Below, one piece after another: positions 1 through 8,376 of a DNA stretch of 64,000 nucleotides. Within the stretch, counting starts at the first letter, position 1; each line of letters starts with the position of its first letter. The translations under genes and the position numbers were made by a program. The notes beneath the pieces are model-generated. The model was not told where the DNA came from and made no database searches. It was given only the letters and a program-made list of their open reading frames with translations. The stretch lies in assembly GCF_047200635.1 (NCBI RefSeq), contig NZ_JBJZOI010000002.1:186001-250000 (forward strand). Reading direction: 5' to 3'. The stretch is from Saccharopolyspora_C sp047200635 (GTDB lineage Bacteria > Actinomycetota > Actinomycetes > Mycobacteriales > Pseudonocardiaceae).

Positions 1-23
1 GGAGGCCGCGCGGGCCGGGAGGT

Positions 24-215
24 TCAGGTGCGCAGCGATCCGGACCACCGGTGCGGGCGCGCGCACCGCGCGCAGCGGGCCCGCGCGGGCGGGGGGCTGT
101 GGGCGAGCCGCCGGTGGACCGGGCCGCCGAAGCGGACGCCGCAGTCCGCCGGCTGGCGGAAGAAGCCGTGCTCCAGCGGGACCAGGTGCCACCGGTCGAT
201 CAGCACCGAGGTCAT
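24..215 (-). CDS. Small Cys-rich (possibly zinc-binding) protein, divergent from an XRE regulator
   Basis: A 63-residue protein starting MTSVLIDRWHLV. It contains an RWH motif near residue 8, a CG pair near residue 25, and a CARC motif near residue 50. The same RWH...CG...CxxC arrangement appears in a protein at 35684-36082, which also sits divergent to an XRE-DUF5753 regulator. The four cysteines could bind zinc, but this is inferred from spacing only. The start ATG is the only one close to the motif, and no strong Shine-Dalgarno sequence precedes it. Upstream codons in this frame stay open, so a longer or frameshifted form is possible. Function is unknown. Confidence 0.5.
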   Translation of the reverse strand: MTSVLIDRWHLVPLEHGFFRQPADCGVRFGGPVHRRLAHSPPPARARCARCARPHRWSGSLRT

Positions 216-241
216 CCAGCAGCGCGCCGCTCGCCGCGCGG

Positions 242-427
242 TCACCGCTGGTGCCGCCAGCGGCCCGGGCAGCGCCGCGGCGCGGACCTCGCGAGCCTCG
301 TCCAGATCTCGTCGCCCCCCGCGACGACGACGTCCCGCACGCTCGGTTCCGGCCGCTCCCCGCGCTCTCCGGACAGCGCGTCCGCCTTCCCGCTGAACAA
401 TCCGTCGCGCGTTTCCCCGTGCACCAT
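242..427 (-). CDS. Possible small hypothetical protein
   Basis: A 61-codon open frame beginning MVHGETRDGL, preceded at a good distance by AGGGGA. It ends 26 bases before the Cys-rich gene on the same strand, so the two could form an operon transcribed away from the regulator at 595. Its C-terminal half becomes arginine-rich and loses protein-like character. The real coding sequence may therefore be frameshifted into the downstream frame, or this may not be a gene. No domain is recognised. Confidence 0.25.
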   Translation of the reverse strand: MVHGETRDGLFSGKADALSGERGERPEPSVRDVVVAGGDEIWTRLARSAPRRCPGRWRHQR

Positions 428-594
428 CGCTGATCCCCTGATCGAGTCGGACTGCGGATGCGCCAGAATCGAAGGCGTTCCGCACCTTCGCTGCCGCACT
501 TCCTGTCGACGATCACGTTGGCTGGTTGCGGATCGGGACCACCAGAGCGCCGATCGTGTGATCAGGAGCGTCAGCGATGACAGGAAGGTGTTGC

Positions 595-1446
595 ATGGTC
601 ACCACCGCGGGTACTCCCCGGGCCAGGGCGTTGTCGGCCGCCTTGCGCGAAGCGCGGGAATCGAGCGGGATCGGATTGCGCGTGCTGGCGCGCCGGCTCG
701 AAATCTCGCACACCCAGATCTCGCACTGGGAGAACGGGCACCGGGTGCCCGGTGTCGAATCGGTGGCGATGATCCTCGCCGCGCTGCGGGTCTCGCCGGG
801 GGAGCGGGAGCGGATCCTCGACCTGGCGCGCAACACCGGCGAGCCGAGCTGGCTCACCGTGGGACTGGCCGGGATTCCGCAGCAGCTCGCGGGCGCCATC
901 GAATGCGAACGAGCCGCGACCTCCATCACGGAGTGGTCGCCGATGGGGGTGCCGGGCTTGTTGCAAACACCGGACTACAGCGGATCCCTGCTTGAGAAGG
1001 TCGACCTGCCGGAAGAGGATCGTGATCTGCGCTTGGTGGTGCGGGCTGGCCGAAGTGAGGTCCTAGCCAGGCGGAACCCGGTTTCGTTCGAAGCATTGAT
1101 CAGCGAAGCGGTTCTCCGCGAACCGATCGGTTCAGCCCGGATCATGAGCGAGCAGATCGCTCATCTTCTCGCCATGAGCAGCAGGCCCAACATCACCATT
1201 CGAGTGATTCCGCTGCGAGTGGGGTGGCACCCAGGTTGGTCAGGTCCGTTCGTGGTCTACGAGTTCGACGGAGCTCCTGCTGTGGTCCATTTCGAGCACT
1301 ACAGCTCCGGTGCGTTCGTGCCGGTCGAGCACGACGTCGCGGAGTACCGGAAGGCACTGGTGCGGCTTCGTGGCGTAGCTCTGAGCGCGGAGCGGTCGAT
1401 AGGCTGCTTCGTGCAGGCTCGCGAAGAGTGGGAGGTCGCCCGATGA
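595..1446 (+). CDS. XRE-family regulator with DUF5753 domain
   Basis: A 283-residue DNA-binding protein. Residues about 10-70 form a Cro/CI-type helix-turn-helix with the signature ISHTQISHWENGHRVP. The rest, from about residue 95 (ERAATSITEW, then GLLQTPDYS), is the DUF5753 domain found in WhiJ-like actinobacterial regulators. I chose the ATG at 595 because AGGAAGG lies six bases upstream and MVTTAGTPRA matches the typical family start. An ATG at 577 is also in frame. The gene overlaps the DUF397 gene by ATGA. In this family the regulator and the DUF397 protein are thought to act as a pair affecting development or antibiotic production. The target here is unknown. Confidence 0.9.
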   Translation: MVTTAGTPRARALSAALREARESSGIGLRVLARRLEISHTQISHWENGHRVPGVESVAMILAALRVSPGERERILDLARNTGEPSWLTVGLAGIPQQLAGAIECERAATSITEWSPMGVPGLLQTPDYSGSLLEKVDLPEEDRDLRLVVRAGRSEVLARRNPVSFEALISEAVLREPIGSARIMSEQIAHLLAMSSRPNITIRVIPLRVGWHPGWSGPFVVYEFDGAPAVVHFEHYSSGAFVPVEHDVAEYRKALVRLRGVALSAERSIGCFVQAREEWEVAR

Positions 1447-1625
1447 CGGCTGTGCGGTGGCAGAAGTCCAGCTATACCAACCCGAACGGGAACTGCGTTG
1501 AGCTGTCGGTGCCTCGCGGGGCGGTGCGGGATTCGAAGGATCCCGACGGGCCCGTGCTGCTCGTGGACGTGGCCGGGTTCCTCGGCGCGGTGCGGCGGGG
1601 GCGGTTCGACGGCCCCCGGGCGTGA
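1443..1625 (+). CDS. DUF397 protein partner of the XRE regulator
   Basis: A 60-residue DUF397 protein. It shows the full family signature: WQKSSYTNPNGNCVELS at the N-terminus, then VRDSKDPDGPVL, and a C-terminal AVRRGRFDG. Its start codon overlaps the stop of the preceding XRE gene, so the two are translationally coupled. DUF397 proteins are small actinobacterial partners of XRE-DUF5753 regulators. Their biochemical role is not established, although an antagonist or co-regulator role is usually proposed. The long perfect hairpin directly downstream ends the operon. Confidence 0.9.
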   Translation: MTAVRWQKSSYTNPNGNCVELSVPRGAVRDSKDPDGPVLLVDVAGFLGAVRRGRFDGPRA

Positions 1626-1630
1626 GGTGC

Positions 1631-1674
1631 CCGGCAGCGGTGCCCCGGATGCCGGTTCGGGGCACCGCTGCCGG
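1631..1674 (+). terminator. Strong hairpin terminator after the XRE-DUF397 pair
   Basis: A perfect 17-base inverted repeat (CCGGCAGCGGTGCCCCG and its complement) encloses a 10-base loop and is followed by TTT. It starts six bases after the DUF397 stop codon. Confidence 0.85.
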
Positions 1675-1712
1675 TTTCCCGTTGCGGTGCAACGAGAGTC
1701 TCGGTTCGGGCG

Positions 1713-2294
1713 TCAGCCCGCCGCGCGCAGGCCGGGCGCCGCGAGCTCGTCCGAGCGGGCGCGGGTGCTGAGGTGGATCTCCTCGCCGCGCGCGGTGACG
1801 AGCCGCTCGTCGTGGAAACCGGCCGCGACGCGGACGTCGCGGTCCTGCGCGGGCTCCGCTTCGAGGACCACTCGGTCCGCGTCCGGAGCGGCGAACACCA
1901 TCCGCGCGATGGTGCGCAGGACCGCCGCCGCCAGGCCCGGGTCCTCCCCGGCGGCGGGGCAGGCAAGCACCCGCACGCCGACCGCGCCGCGCCGGGCGCC
2001 CAGCGAGTCGTGCGCCGCCTCGTGCTCCGAGGGGAAGGTCTCGAACAGGAAGGCGGGGACGTCGTCGCGGAAGCCGAGGAAGACCTGGCGCTCCGGTTCC
2101 CGCAACATCGCCTCCAGGAGCCCGCGGACCCGGGTGTTCCGGTTCGACGGGAGCGAACCCGTGCCCGGATCGAGCAGCCACCGGCGCAGCAGCGTCACGT
2201 CGGTGCGGACGTCGACGGGGCGCAGCGCGAGGAATCCCCAGTCCAGGTCGAAGGTCGTGAAGGCGATGTCCTGCGGGGTCCTGCTCCAGGCCAC
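1713..2294 (-). CDS. GNAT-family siderophore-type N-acyltransferase (MbtK/IucB-like)
   Basis: A 193-residue protein resembling the acyltransferases that acylate hydroxylamines or lysine in siderophore assembly. Its core has the usual order: FLALRPVDVRTD near the start, a WLLDPG segment, then FLGFRDDVPAFLFETF and ARRGAVGVRVL. Extra evidence is the iron box 35 bases upstream. I chose the GTG at 2294 (VAWSRTPQD) because GGAG lies six bases before it. A longer reading would begin at TTG inside the iron box, which is unlikely. No siderophore synthetase is adjacent, so the enzyme probably serves a pathway elsewhere. General GNAT activity on another substrate cannot be excluded. Confidence 0.7.
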   Translation of the reverse strand: MAWSRTPQDIAFTTFDLDWGFLALRPVDVRTDVTLLRRWLLDPGTGSLPSNRNTRVRGLLEAMLREPERQVFLGFRDDVPAFLFETFPSEHEAAHDSLGARRGAVGVRVLACPAAGEDPGLAAAVLRTIARMVFAAPDADRVVLEAEPAQDRDVRVAAGFHDERLVTARGEEIHLSTRARSDELAAPGLRAAG

Positions 2295-2328
2295 GGGTGT
2301 CTCCGTCGAGGTCGCGCGTCGTGCTTTG

Positions 2329-2342
2329 TTAGGCAAGCCTAA
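2329..2342 (-). promoter_or_regulatory. Iron box (DmdR/IdeR-type operator)
   Basis: TTAGGCAAGCCTAA is palindromic except for its central AA. It matches the actinobacterial iron-box pattern TTAGG..AG.CTAA and lies 35 bases upstream of the acyltransferase start, where a repressor would block transcription under iron-replete conditions. Confidence 0.8.
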
Positions 2343-2492
2343 CCATATCTCCGGTCTCGGTGCAACGGCTCGCCAGGCCGAGCGGTCGAGGAAGCGGACG
2401 GCGTCCGGCAGCGCGTCCCGGCTCGCCCCGGGAGCGGAGCAGCGCGCAGGTGCGCGCTCGCAACGCGCCGCCCCGGCCCGCCCGCGCCGCCC

Positions 2493-3695
2493 TCACCAGG
2501 CGACGGGGAGCTCCTTGACGCCGTAGATCGCGTGGTCGGTGGCGTAGGCGACCTGCTCCTCCGGCACCGCCAGCCGCAAACCGGGGAAGCGGCGCAGCAG
2601 CGCGGGGAACGCGATGCGCATCTCCATCCGGGCCAGCGGCGCGCCGATGCAGTGGTGGAGGCCGTGGCCGAAGCCGACGTGCGGGCTCGCCGCCCGCGAG
2701 ACGTCGAGCCGGTCCGCGTCGGCCAGCAGTTCCGGATCCCGGTTCGCCGCGGGCAGGTTGAACGTCACCAGGTCGCCGCGGCGGATGGTGCTGCCCGCCA
2801 GCTCCACGTCCCGGGTGGCCATCCGGGGCGAACCGCTGTTGACCACGCTGAGCCAGCGCAGCAGCTCCTCGACCGCGCCCGGCACCCGCTCGGGATCGTC
2901 GCGCACCCGCGCCAGCTGCTCGGGGTGGCGCAGCAGCGCCAGGGTGCCGAGGCCGAGCATGTTGGAGGTCGTCTCGTGCCCGGCGACCAGCAGCAGGTTG
3001 CCGATGCCGATGAGCTCGGCGTTGCTCAGCTCCTCGTCGTGGTCGCGGATGAGCATCCCGAGCAGGTCCTGGCCGGGGTCCTGCCGCGCCCGGTCCACCA
3101 GGCCGCTCATGTAGGCGAGGGACTGCCGGGCGAGCTCGACCTTCTCCTCCTCCGGCACCGTGCTGTCCAGCTGCCGGCTGGTGCGGGCCTGGAACTCGGG
3201 CCGGTCCTCCGGGGGGACCCCGAGCAGTTCGCAGATCACAAGCGAGGGGATCGGCAGCGCGTAGTGCGCGACGAGGTCCGCCGGCGGGCCGTGCCGCTCC
3301 AGCGCGTCCAGGTGCTCGTCGACGATGTCGACGATGCGGGGTTCGAGACGGCGCATCCGTCGCACCGTGAACTCGGGGGTGAGCATCCGCCGCAGCCGGG
3401 TGTGGTCGGGCGGGTCCAGCGCGAGCAGGTTGCCGCTGCGCTCGCCGGAGAGCTGGCGCGGGTCGCGCGGCGTCCCGTCCAGGTCCTCCGGCCCCCAGCC
3501 GTTGCGGAACGCCTCGGCGTCACCGAGCATCCGCCGGACGTCGGCGTGCCGGGTCAGCATCCACGCCGAGGGTCCGAACGGGGTGGGGACGCGGGTGACC
3601 CCGGGCCGGGCGCGCAGCGCCTCGACGTCCGGGGCGGGGCCGAACCCGGTGCGGCGGCGCGAGATCGGGGCGGGGTCGGTGTCGGGTCGGGTCAT
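2493..3695 (-). CDS. Cytochrome P450
   Basis: A 400-residue bacterial class I P450. The I-helix oxygen-activation motif is AGHETTS, the K-helix ExxR is in VEELLRWLS, and the heme-binding loop is FGHGLHHCIGAPLAR with the ligating Cys. Length is typical of CYP105/107-like enzymes. The ATG at 3695 (MTRPDTDPAP) has AGGAG at the proper distance, so an upstream in-frame ATG at 3734 was rejected. It is the last gene of an operon: esterase (4766), SDR (3739), P450. This set suggests stepwise oxidation and hydrolysis of a small lipophilic molecule. No ferredoxin gene is adjacent. The substrate cannot be told from sequence. Confidence 0.92.
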   Translation of the reverse strand: MTRPDTDPAPISRRRTGFGPAPDVEALRARPGVTRVPTPFGPSAWMLTRHADVRRMLGDAEAFRNGWGPEDLDGTPRDPRQLSGERSGNLLALDPPDHTRLRRMLTPEFTVRRMRRLEPRIVDIVDEHLDALERHGPPADLVAHYALPIPSLVICELLGVPPEDRPEFQARTSRQLDSTVPEEEKVELARQSLAYMSGLVDRARQDPGQDLLGMLIRDHDEELSNAELIGIGNLLLVAGHETTSNMLGLGTLALLRHPEQLARVRDDPERVPGAVEELLRWLSVVNSGSPRMATRDVELAGSTIRRGDLVTFNLPAANRDPELLADADRLDVSRAASPHVGFGHGLHHCIGAPLARMEMRIAFPALLRRFPGLRLAVPEEQVAYATDHAIYGVKELPVAW

Positions 3696-3738
3696 GCGCG
3701 CTCCTGTGCGGGTCGGTGGGCCGGGCGGTGTCAAGTCC

Positions 3739-4746
3739 TCAGTGGACGGACCAGCCGCCGTCGGAGGGCAGCACGACGCCGTTGATGTTCACGGCGTCGT
3801 CGCTGAGCAGGAAGGAGATCGAGGCCGCCAGGTGCTCGGGCTCGGCGACCTCCGGCAGCGCGGCCAGCGTCGGACGGATCCGCTCCCGGCCGAACTCGGA
3901 CGTCATCGCACCCTCGATCCCGGTGGCGACGCCGCCGGGAGCGACCGCGTTCACCCGGATCCCGCTGGTGGCGTACATGAACGCCGCACTGCGGGTGATC
4001 CCGACGACCGCGTGCTTCGAGGCGGTGTAGGCGGTCCCGGAGGTGGAGCCGCGCAGCGCGGCCTCGGAGGCGACGTTGACGATGCTGCCGCGCCGCGCGT
4101 CCAGCATCAGCGGCAGCACGGCCCGGCTCAGCCGGAACATGCCGTGCACGTTGACGTCGAAGATCCGCTGCCAGGTCGCGTCGTCGACCTCGTGCAGCGG
4201 CGCCGCGGAGTCGGTGATCCCGGCGACGTTGGCCAGCGCGTCCACCCGCCCGTCGGCGGCGCGCACCAGGGCGGCCACGTCCCGCTCGCTGGTGATGTCC
4301 GCGCGCACCGGCACCACCTCGTGCCCGGCGAGCGCGGTGACCAGCTCGTCCAAGCGCTGCTCGACCACGTCGGCGGCGATGACCCGGCCGCCCTCCCGCG
4401 CGACCCGGGACGCGGTCGCCCGGCCGATCCCGGAGCCCGCGCCCGTGACGACGGCGGTCCTGCCGGTGAAGCGGCCCGGGGTGATCCGCTCCTGCCACTC
4501 CGGCAGCGGCGGCGCGGGTTCCGGTGCCTCGACCCCGGCGGCGTTGGCCTCGGCCGCGAGCCGTTCGAGCTCCGCGAGGCTCAGCCGCCCGTCGCTCAGC
4601 TCCACCAGCCTGGTCATCGGGAACCGCCGGACCGGGTTCAGCGCGGCGGCGTCCTGGTCGTGCTCCGCGAGCATTCCGCGCAGCAGCGGGCCGCCCGCGG
4701 GGTGGTCGAGCCAGTCGGCGACCATGGATTCCGGGGTGAGGGGCAT
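3739..4746 (-). CDS. Short-chain dehydrogenase/reductase with an unusual N-terminal extension
   Basis: A 335-residue protein. Residues about 93-335 are a classical SDR: TGAGSGIG binds the dinucleotide, NVAG follows, and the catalytic Ser lies in VASEAALRG before YTASK (Tyr and Lys). The end SDGGWSVH is typical. The first 90 residues are not part of the SDR fold. They are mostly helical, with the pattern DWLDHPAGGPLLRGML and a later GRLSLAELERLA, and may be an interaction domain. The start ATG has GGAGG nearby (about 4750-4755 on the other strand). It lies 19 bases after the esterase and 43 before the P450, so it belongs to their operon. Confidence 0.88.
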   Translation of the reverse strand: MPLTPESMVADWLDHPAGGPLLRGMLAEHDQDAAALNPVRRFPMTRLVELSDGRLSLAELERLAAEANAAGVEAPEPAPPLPEWQERITPGRFTGRTAVVTGAGSGIGRATASRVAREGGRVIAADVVEQRLDELVTALAGHEVVPVRADITSERDVAALVRAADGRVDALANVAGITDSAAPLHEVDDATWQRIFDVNVHGMFRLSRAVLPLMLDARRGSIVNVASEAALRGSTSGTAYTASKHAVVGITRSAAFMYATSGIRVNAVAPGGVATGIEGAMTSEFGRERIRPTLAALPEVAEPEHLAASISFLLSDDAVNINGVVLPSDGGWSVH

Positions 4747-4765
4747 GGAGCCTCCGATCGGGGGA

Positions 4766-5674
4766 TCAGCCCTGCGGGTGCAGGGCGCGGCGGACGTGCC
4801 GGGCGATGAGCTCGTAGGTCTCCCGCGCCAGCACCGGATCGCGCACGTCGAAGCCGTGACCCGCGTCGGCGACGTCGTGGTGCTCGGCGAGCGCGCCGAC
4901 CTCCCGCAGCGCTCCGGCGTAGCGCTCGCCCTCGTCGTGCAGCACGTCCGCCCCGGCGGTGATCAGCAGCGCGGGTGCGATGCCGGTGAGGTCGGCGGTG
5001 GCGCCCGGCGCGGCGGGCGAGATCAGGCGGTCGGTGCGCTGCCGGGGATCCGGGACGTAGGAGTCGCTGAGCAGCTCGCCCAGCCTCGGCCACGACATCG
5101 GACGCCCCTGCGGGGAGCGCTTGGCGCGCAGCGGGGTGCTCAGGTCCAGCACCGGGTAGAGCAGCGCCTGCAGCGCGAGCGCGGGTCCACCCCGTTCGAG
5201 CACCTGCCGGGCCGCCGCGGCGGCCAGCGAACCTCCCGCGCTCTGCCCACCGACCGAGAGCCGGGTGCCGTCCCAGCCGTGGCGTTCGCCGTGGGACGCG
5301 GCCCAGCGCAGCACCTCGTGGGCCTGCCGGGCCGGCCCGGGGAACGGGTGCCGGGGCGCGAGCGCGTAGTCGACGTTGAGCACCGCGACGTCGGCGAGCT
5401 CCGCGACCGCGCGGCACAGCGGGTCGTCGAGTTCGGTCAGCCCGAGCACGAAACCGCCGCCGTGCAGGTTCACGTGCAGCGGGGGCGAGCTCGTCCCGGC
5501 CGGGCGGTAGAGCACCGCGCGGGCCGGTCCGAGCGAGGTGGGAACGCTGATCTCGTCGGTGCGGCGGGGGAACTCCGGGAAGCGGTCCAGCGGCGGGCGC
5601 ATCCCCGCGCGCGCTCCGAGCCGCGCGACCCGGGCCGCCAGCGCGGTCGCGACGGGGTGGGACAGGACGGACAT
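4766..5674 (-). CDS. Alpha/beta hydrolase, hormone-sensitive-lipase family esterase
   Basis: A 302-residue esterase of the HSL group. The oxyanion-hole motif HGGGF is near residue 75, the nucleophile elbow is GQSAGG, the acid region is ITAGADVLHDEG, and the catalytic His is in DAGHGF. The ATG at 5674 (MSVLSHPVAT) has AGAGGA seven bases upstream, so I preferred it to the ATG at 5689. It is first in the operon with the SDR and P450. The divergent intergenic region carries a 20-base palindrome that probably controls it. Such enzymes hydrolyse short acyl esters. The physiological substrate is unknown. Confidence 0.88.
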   Translation of the reverse strand: MSVLSHPVATALAARVARLGARAGMRPPLDRFPEFPRRTDEISVPTSLGPARAVLYRPAGTSSPPLHVNLHGGGFVLGLTELDDPLCRAVAELADVAVLNVDYALAPRHPFPGPARQAHEVLRWAASHGERHGWDGTRLSVGGQSAGGSLAAAAARQVLERGGPALALQALLYPVLDLSTPLRAKRSPQGRPMSWPRLGELLSDSYVPDPRQRTDRLISPAAPGATADLTGIAPALLITAGADVLHDEGERYAGALREVGALAEHHDVADAGHGFDVRDPVLARETYELIARHVRRALHPQG

Positions 5675-5714
5675 CGTCGTTCCTCTCACGCGGCCGAGCG
5701 TTCGCCCCCAACTG

Positions 5715-5734
5715 TAAGGCAGCCGACTGACTTA
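5715..5734. promoter_or_regulatory. 20-bp TetR-type palindrome in a divergent promoter region
   Basis: TAAGGCAGCCGACTGACTTA matches its reverse complement at 16 of 20 positions. It lies 41 bases before the esterase start and 113 before the lipoprotein start. A related site (TAAATCA, six bases, TGACTTA) lies at 7092-7111 before the second P450, so one unlinked regulator may control both units. Confidence 0.6.
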
Positions 5735-5846
5735 GTGGGTTGAGCGTCCGATGCGGGGGAATTCCCTCCGCTCGGCTCCGGCCGCTCCGGTGGCCCGCGC
5801 GCACCGGGACGATCGGGGGAGCGGACCCGGACGGGACAGGAGAGTC

Positions 5847-7088
5847 ATGCGACAGATGCGCCGGACGTGGTCCCGCCGGGACCTGGGAGGAGCGCTGCTC
5901 GCCGCCGGAGCCGGGCTCGTCGCGTGCTCCGGTGAGCCGGGGCGACCGCGGCCGGCCCCGCCCGAGCCGACTCCGCCGACCGGGGGAGCGCCGGTCGAGC
6001 AGGACGCGGTCGCGCTGCCCACCGGGGCCCTCGGCGCGAACTTCAACGGTGCGCCCGAGATCGCGACCTTCGCCGAGCTGGAGGCCGTGGAGGCGAGCTG
6101 GTTGCGCGGCTTCTGCGCGATGGGCGATCGGCGGAACGGCGATCTCGCGGTCGACCGGGTCCTGGAGGCCGCGGCCCGCGGTTACGGGACCGCGCTGTCG
6201 CTGAAGTTCCAGCACGGCGACGGCCCGTTGCCGCGCCCGGGCACGCCGGAGATGGCCGCCGACGTGAACCGGCTCGACGAGGTGCTGGACCGCGTGCTGG
6301 GGCGGGTGGACGTGCTCTGCATCGGCAACGAGCCGTTCCTGGAGACCCGCGAGGCCGATCGCGGCCGACGGCTCAACGAGTACTACGAGGCCCTCACCCG
6401 GCACGCCGTCGATCGCAGGCGGCAGCGGCCCGGTGGTGCGCGGACGGCCCTGTTCCTCGGCGCGCTGAACCACCTGGACCGGCCCGGTGGGCGGACTCCG
6501 GCCACCGCGCGGTGGCTCGACTTCGCCCGGCGGACCCCGGAGATCGCCGGGGTCGACATCCACCCCCACGTCGGCGCCCCGGACGGTTCCCGCGCCTACC
6601 TCGACTACGTGCTGCCGAGGTTGCGCCCGGACCAGAAGATCCTGGTCACCGAGTTCTCGCTGGTGCTGTTCTGGAAGGAGCAGCTGGCCCGCCCGGTCGC
6701 GCCCGAGTACGGGCGCCGCTACGGGTTCCCGGTGGGGACCCCGGTGTGGAAGGCGGTGCGCGCGGCGATCGAGGAACCGGTGCCGCAGGAGCAGTGGAAC
6801 GACCTGTGCTCGCTGAGCCCCTGGTACGAGCAGCACCGGACCTTCCTCCACGACGAGGTGGAGCGGTACCGCGCCACCGGGCGGCTCGCGCTGGCCACCT
6901 ACGGCATCGCGCAGGACGACCCGATGGTGCGGGACTTCGGCCCGGACAAGATGCCGTGGCTGTTCAACAGCTTGTTCGCCTCGAAGGTGGTCCAGCCCGG
7001 GCCGGACGGGCTGCCCGGGCGCGGCTACGCCTGGATCGAGCAGTTCCGCGCGTCGCAGCGACCGGAGGACCGGCGGCCGACGCGGTGA
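5847..7088 (+). CDS. Secreted lipoprotein with glycosidase-like (TIM-barrel clan A) domain
   Basis: A 413-residue protein. The N-terminus has a twin-arginine motif (SRRDLGG, residues 9-15), a hydrophobic segment, and a lipobox LVAC with the modified Cys at residue 27, so it should be exported and lipid-anchored. The mature part looks like a clan A glycoside hydrolase. IGNEPF places a likely acid/base Glu at residue 162, and VTEFSL places a likely nucleophile Glu at 269. The DIHPH segment between them is also usual. I chose ATG 5847 for its AGGAGA and signal peptide. It diverges from the esterase operon across the 20-base palindrome. Sugar specificity is unknown. Confidence 0.75.
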   Translation: MRQMRRTWSRRDLGGALLAAGAGLVACSGEPGRPRPAPPEPTPPTGGAPVEQDAVALPTGALGANFNGAPEIATFAELEAVEASWLRGFCAMGDRRNGDLAVDRVLEAAARGYGTALSLKFQHGDGPLPRPGTPEMAADVNRLDEVLDRVLGRVDVLCIGNEPFLETREADRGRRLNEYYEALTRHAVDRRRQRPGGARTALFLGALNHLDRPGGRTPATARWLDFARRTPEIAGVDIHPHVGAPDGSRAYLDYVLPRLRPDQKILVTEFSLVLFWKEQLARPVAPEYGRRYGFPVGTPVWKAVRAAIEEPVPQEQWNDLCSLSPWYEQHRTFLHDEVERYRATGRLALATYGIAQDDPMVRDFGPDKMPWLFNSLFASKVVQPGPDGLPGRGYAWIEQFRASQRPEDRRPTR

Positions 7089-7091
7089 GAT

Positions 7092-7133
7092 TAAATCAGA
7101 TGATTGACTTACTTCGGTCCGCTGTTCTAGCTT
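7092..7133 (+). promoter_or_regulatory. Promoter with overlapping TetR-type operator for the second P450
   Basis: TTGACT (7104-7109) and TAGCTT (7128-7133) are 18 bases apart and look like a -35/-10 pair. The 7092-7111 site has arms TAAATCA and TGACTTA around six bases and covers the -35 element. It shares the pattern TAAnnCA-N6-TGACTTA with the palindrome at 5715-5734. Confidence 0.55.
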
Positions 7134-7167
7134 CGGGGGAGGATCCCGAGCACGCAGGAGGCGGCGC

Positions 7168-8376
7168 ATGACCGGATCGGCCGGAGTGTCCGAGTACCCG
7201 ATGACCCGGGCGGCCGGCTGCCCGTTCGACCCGCCGCCGGAGCTCCGCGACCGAGGCGGGCAGGGCCCGATGAGCCGCGTCCGGTTGTGGAACGGCAGCG
7301 AGCCCTGGCTCGTCACCGGCTACGCCGAGCAGCGCGCGCTGCTCGCCGACCCGCGCGTCAGCTCCGAACCGCACCGGCCCGGCTACCCGTTGCCCGCGCC
7401 GCTGTCGCCCGGCCGCCGGGCCGGAGTCGGATTCATCAGCATGGACAACCCCGAGCACGCCCGGCTGCGCCGGATGGTCACCGCCCCGTTCACGATCAAG
7501 CGGATCGAGGCGCTGCGCCCGGCCGTGCAGCGGATCGTCGACGACCGGATCGACGAGATGCTGGCCGGGCCGAAGCCCGCCGACCTCGTCGAGGCCGTCG
7601 CGCTGCCGGTGCCGTCGCTGGTGATCTGCGAGTTGCTCGGGGTGCCCTACGCCGACCACGACTTCTTCCAGGCCAGCAGCCGCGTTCTCATCAACCGCGC
7701 CTCCGCGCCCGAGCAGCGGGCGGAGGCGCAGGACGCGCTGCTGGGCTACCTCGACGAGCTGGTCGGGGCGAAGATCGGCTCGCCCGGGGAGGACCTGCTG
7801 TCCGGTCTCGGCGAGCGGGTCCGGGCGGGGGAGCTGACCCGCGCCGACGCCGCCCAGATCGGCGTGCTGCTGCTCGTCGCCGGGCACGAGACCACCGCGA
7901 ACATGATCGCGCTGGGAACCCTCGCGCTGTTCGAGCACCCGGAGCAGCTCGCGCTGCTGCGCGATGCCGAAGATCCGAAGGTCGTGGCGGGCGCCGTCGA
8001 GGAGTTGCTGCGCTACCTGAGCATCGTCCACAACGGACGGCGCCGGGTGGCGCTGGAGGACATCGAGATCGCCGGGCGGACCGTGCGCGCGGGCGAGGGC
8101 CTGATCATGGCCAACGACATCGGCAACCGCGATCCGGAGGTCTTCGCCGACCCGGACCGGCTGGACCTCACCCGCGACGCGCGCCACCACGTCGCCTTCG
8201 GTTTCGGCGTGCACCAGTGCCTCGGGCAGCCGCTGGCGCGGATGGAGCTCCAGGTCGCCTACCGCGCGCTCCTGCGCCGCATCCCCACCCTCGCCCCGGC
8301 CGTCGAGCTCGACCAGGTGCCGTTCAAGCACGACGGCTTCGTCTACGGCGTCTACGAGCTGCCCGTCACCTGGTGA
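7168..8376 (+). CDS. Cytochrome P450
   Basis: A 402-residue P450 with AGHETTA in the I-helix, ExxR in VEELLRYLS, and the heme loop FGFGVHQCLGQPLAR. It resembles CYP105-type actinobacterial enzymes in length and in the C-terminal YELPVTW. The ATG follows AGGAG by seven bases. The gene has its own AT-rich promoter with an operator shared with the esterase-SDR-P450 operon, which suggests a joint pathway. A strong hairpin at 8494-8522 ends the transcript. No redox partner is encoded nearby. Confidence 0.92.
   Translation: MTGSAGVSEYPMTRAAGCPFDPPPELRDRGGQGPMSRVRLWNGSEPWLVTGYAEQRALLADPRVSSEPHRPGYPLPAPLSPGRRAGVGFISMDNPEHARLRRMVTAPFTIKRIEALRPAVQRIVDDRIDEMLAGPKPADLVEAVALPVPSLVICELLGVPYADHDFFQASSRVLINRASAPEQRAEAQDALLGYLDELVGAKIGSPGEDLLSGLGERVRAGELTRADAAQIGVLLLVAGHETTANMIALGTLALFEHPEQLALLRDAEDPKVVAGAVEELLRYLSIVHNGRRRVALEDIEIAGRTVRAGEGLIMANDIGNRDPEVFADPDRLDLTRDARHHVAFGFGVHQCLGQPLARMELQVAYRALLRRIPTLAPAVELDQVPFKHDGFVYGVYELPVTW

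Noticed and set aside
2294..2336. Longer N-terminus for the acyltransferase starting at TTG 2336
   Set aside because: The start would lie inside the iron box, and a GTG with GGAG at the right distance exists at 2294.
4638..7316. An 892-codon minus-strand open frame through the esterase, lipoprotein and P450 region
   Set aside because: It is antisense to the lipoprotein and in a shadow phase of the esterase; composition is Arg/Pro/Gly-rich and no motif is seen.
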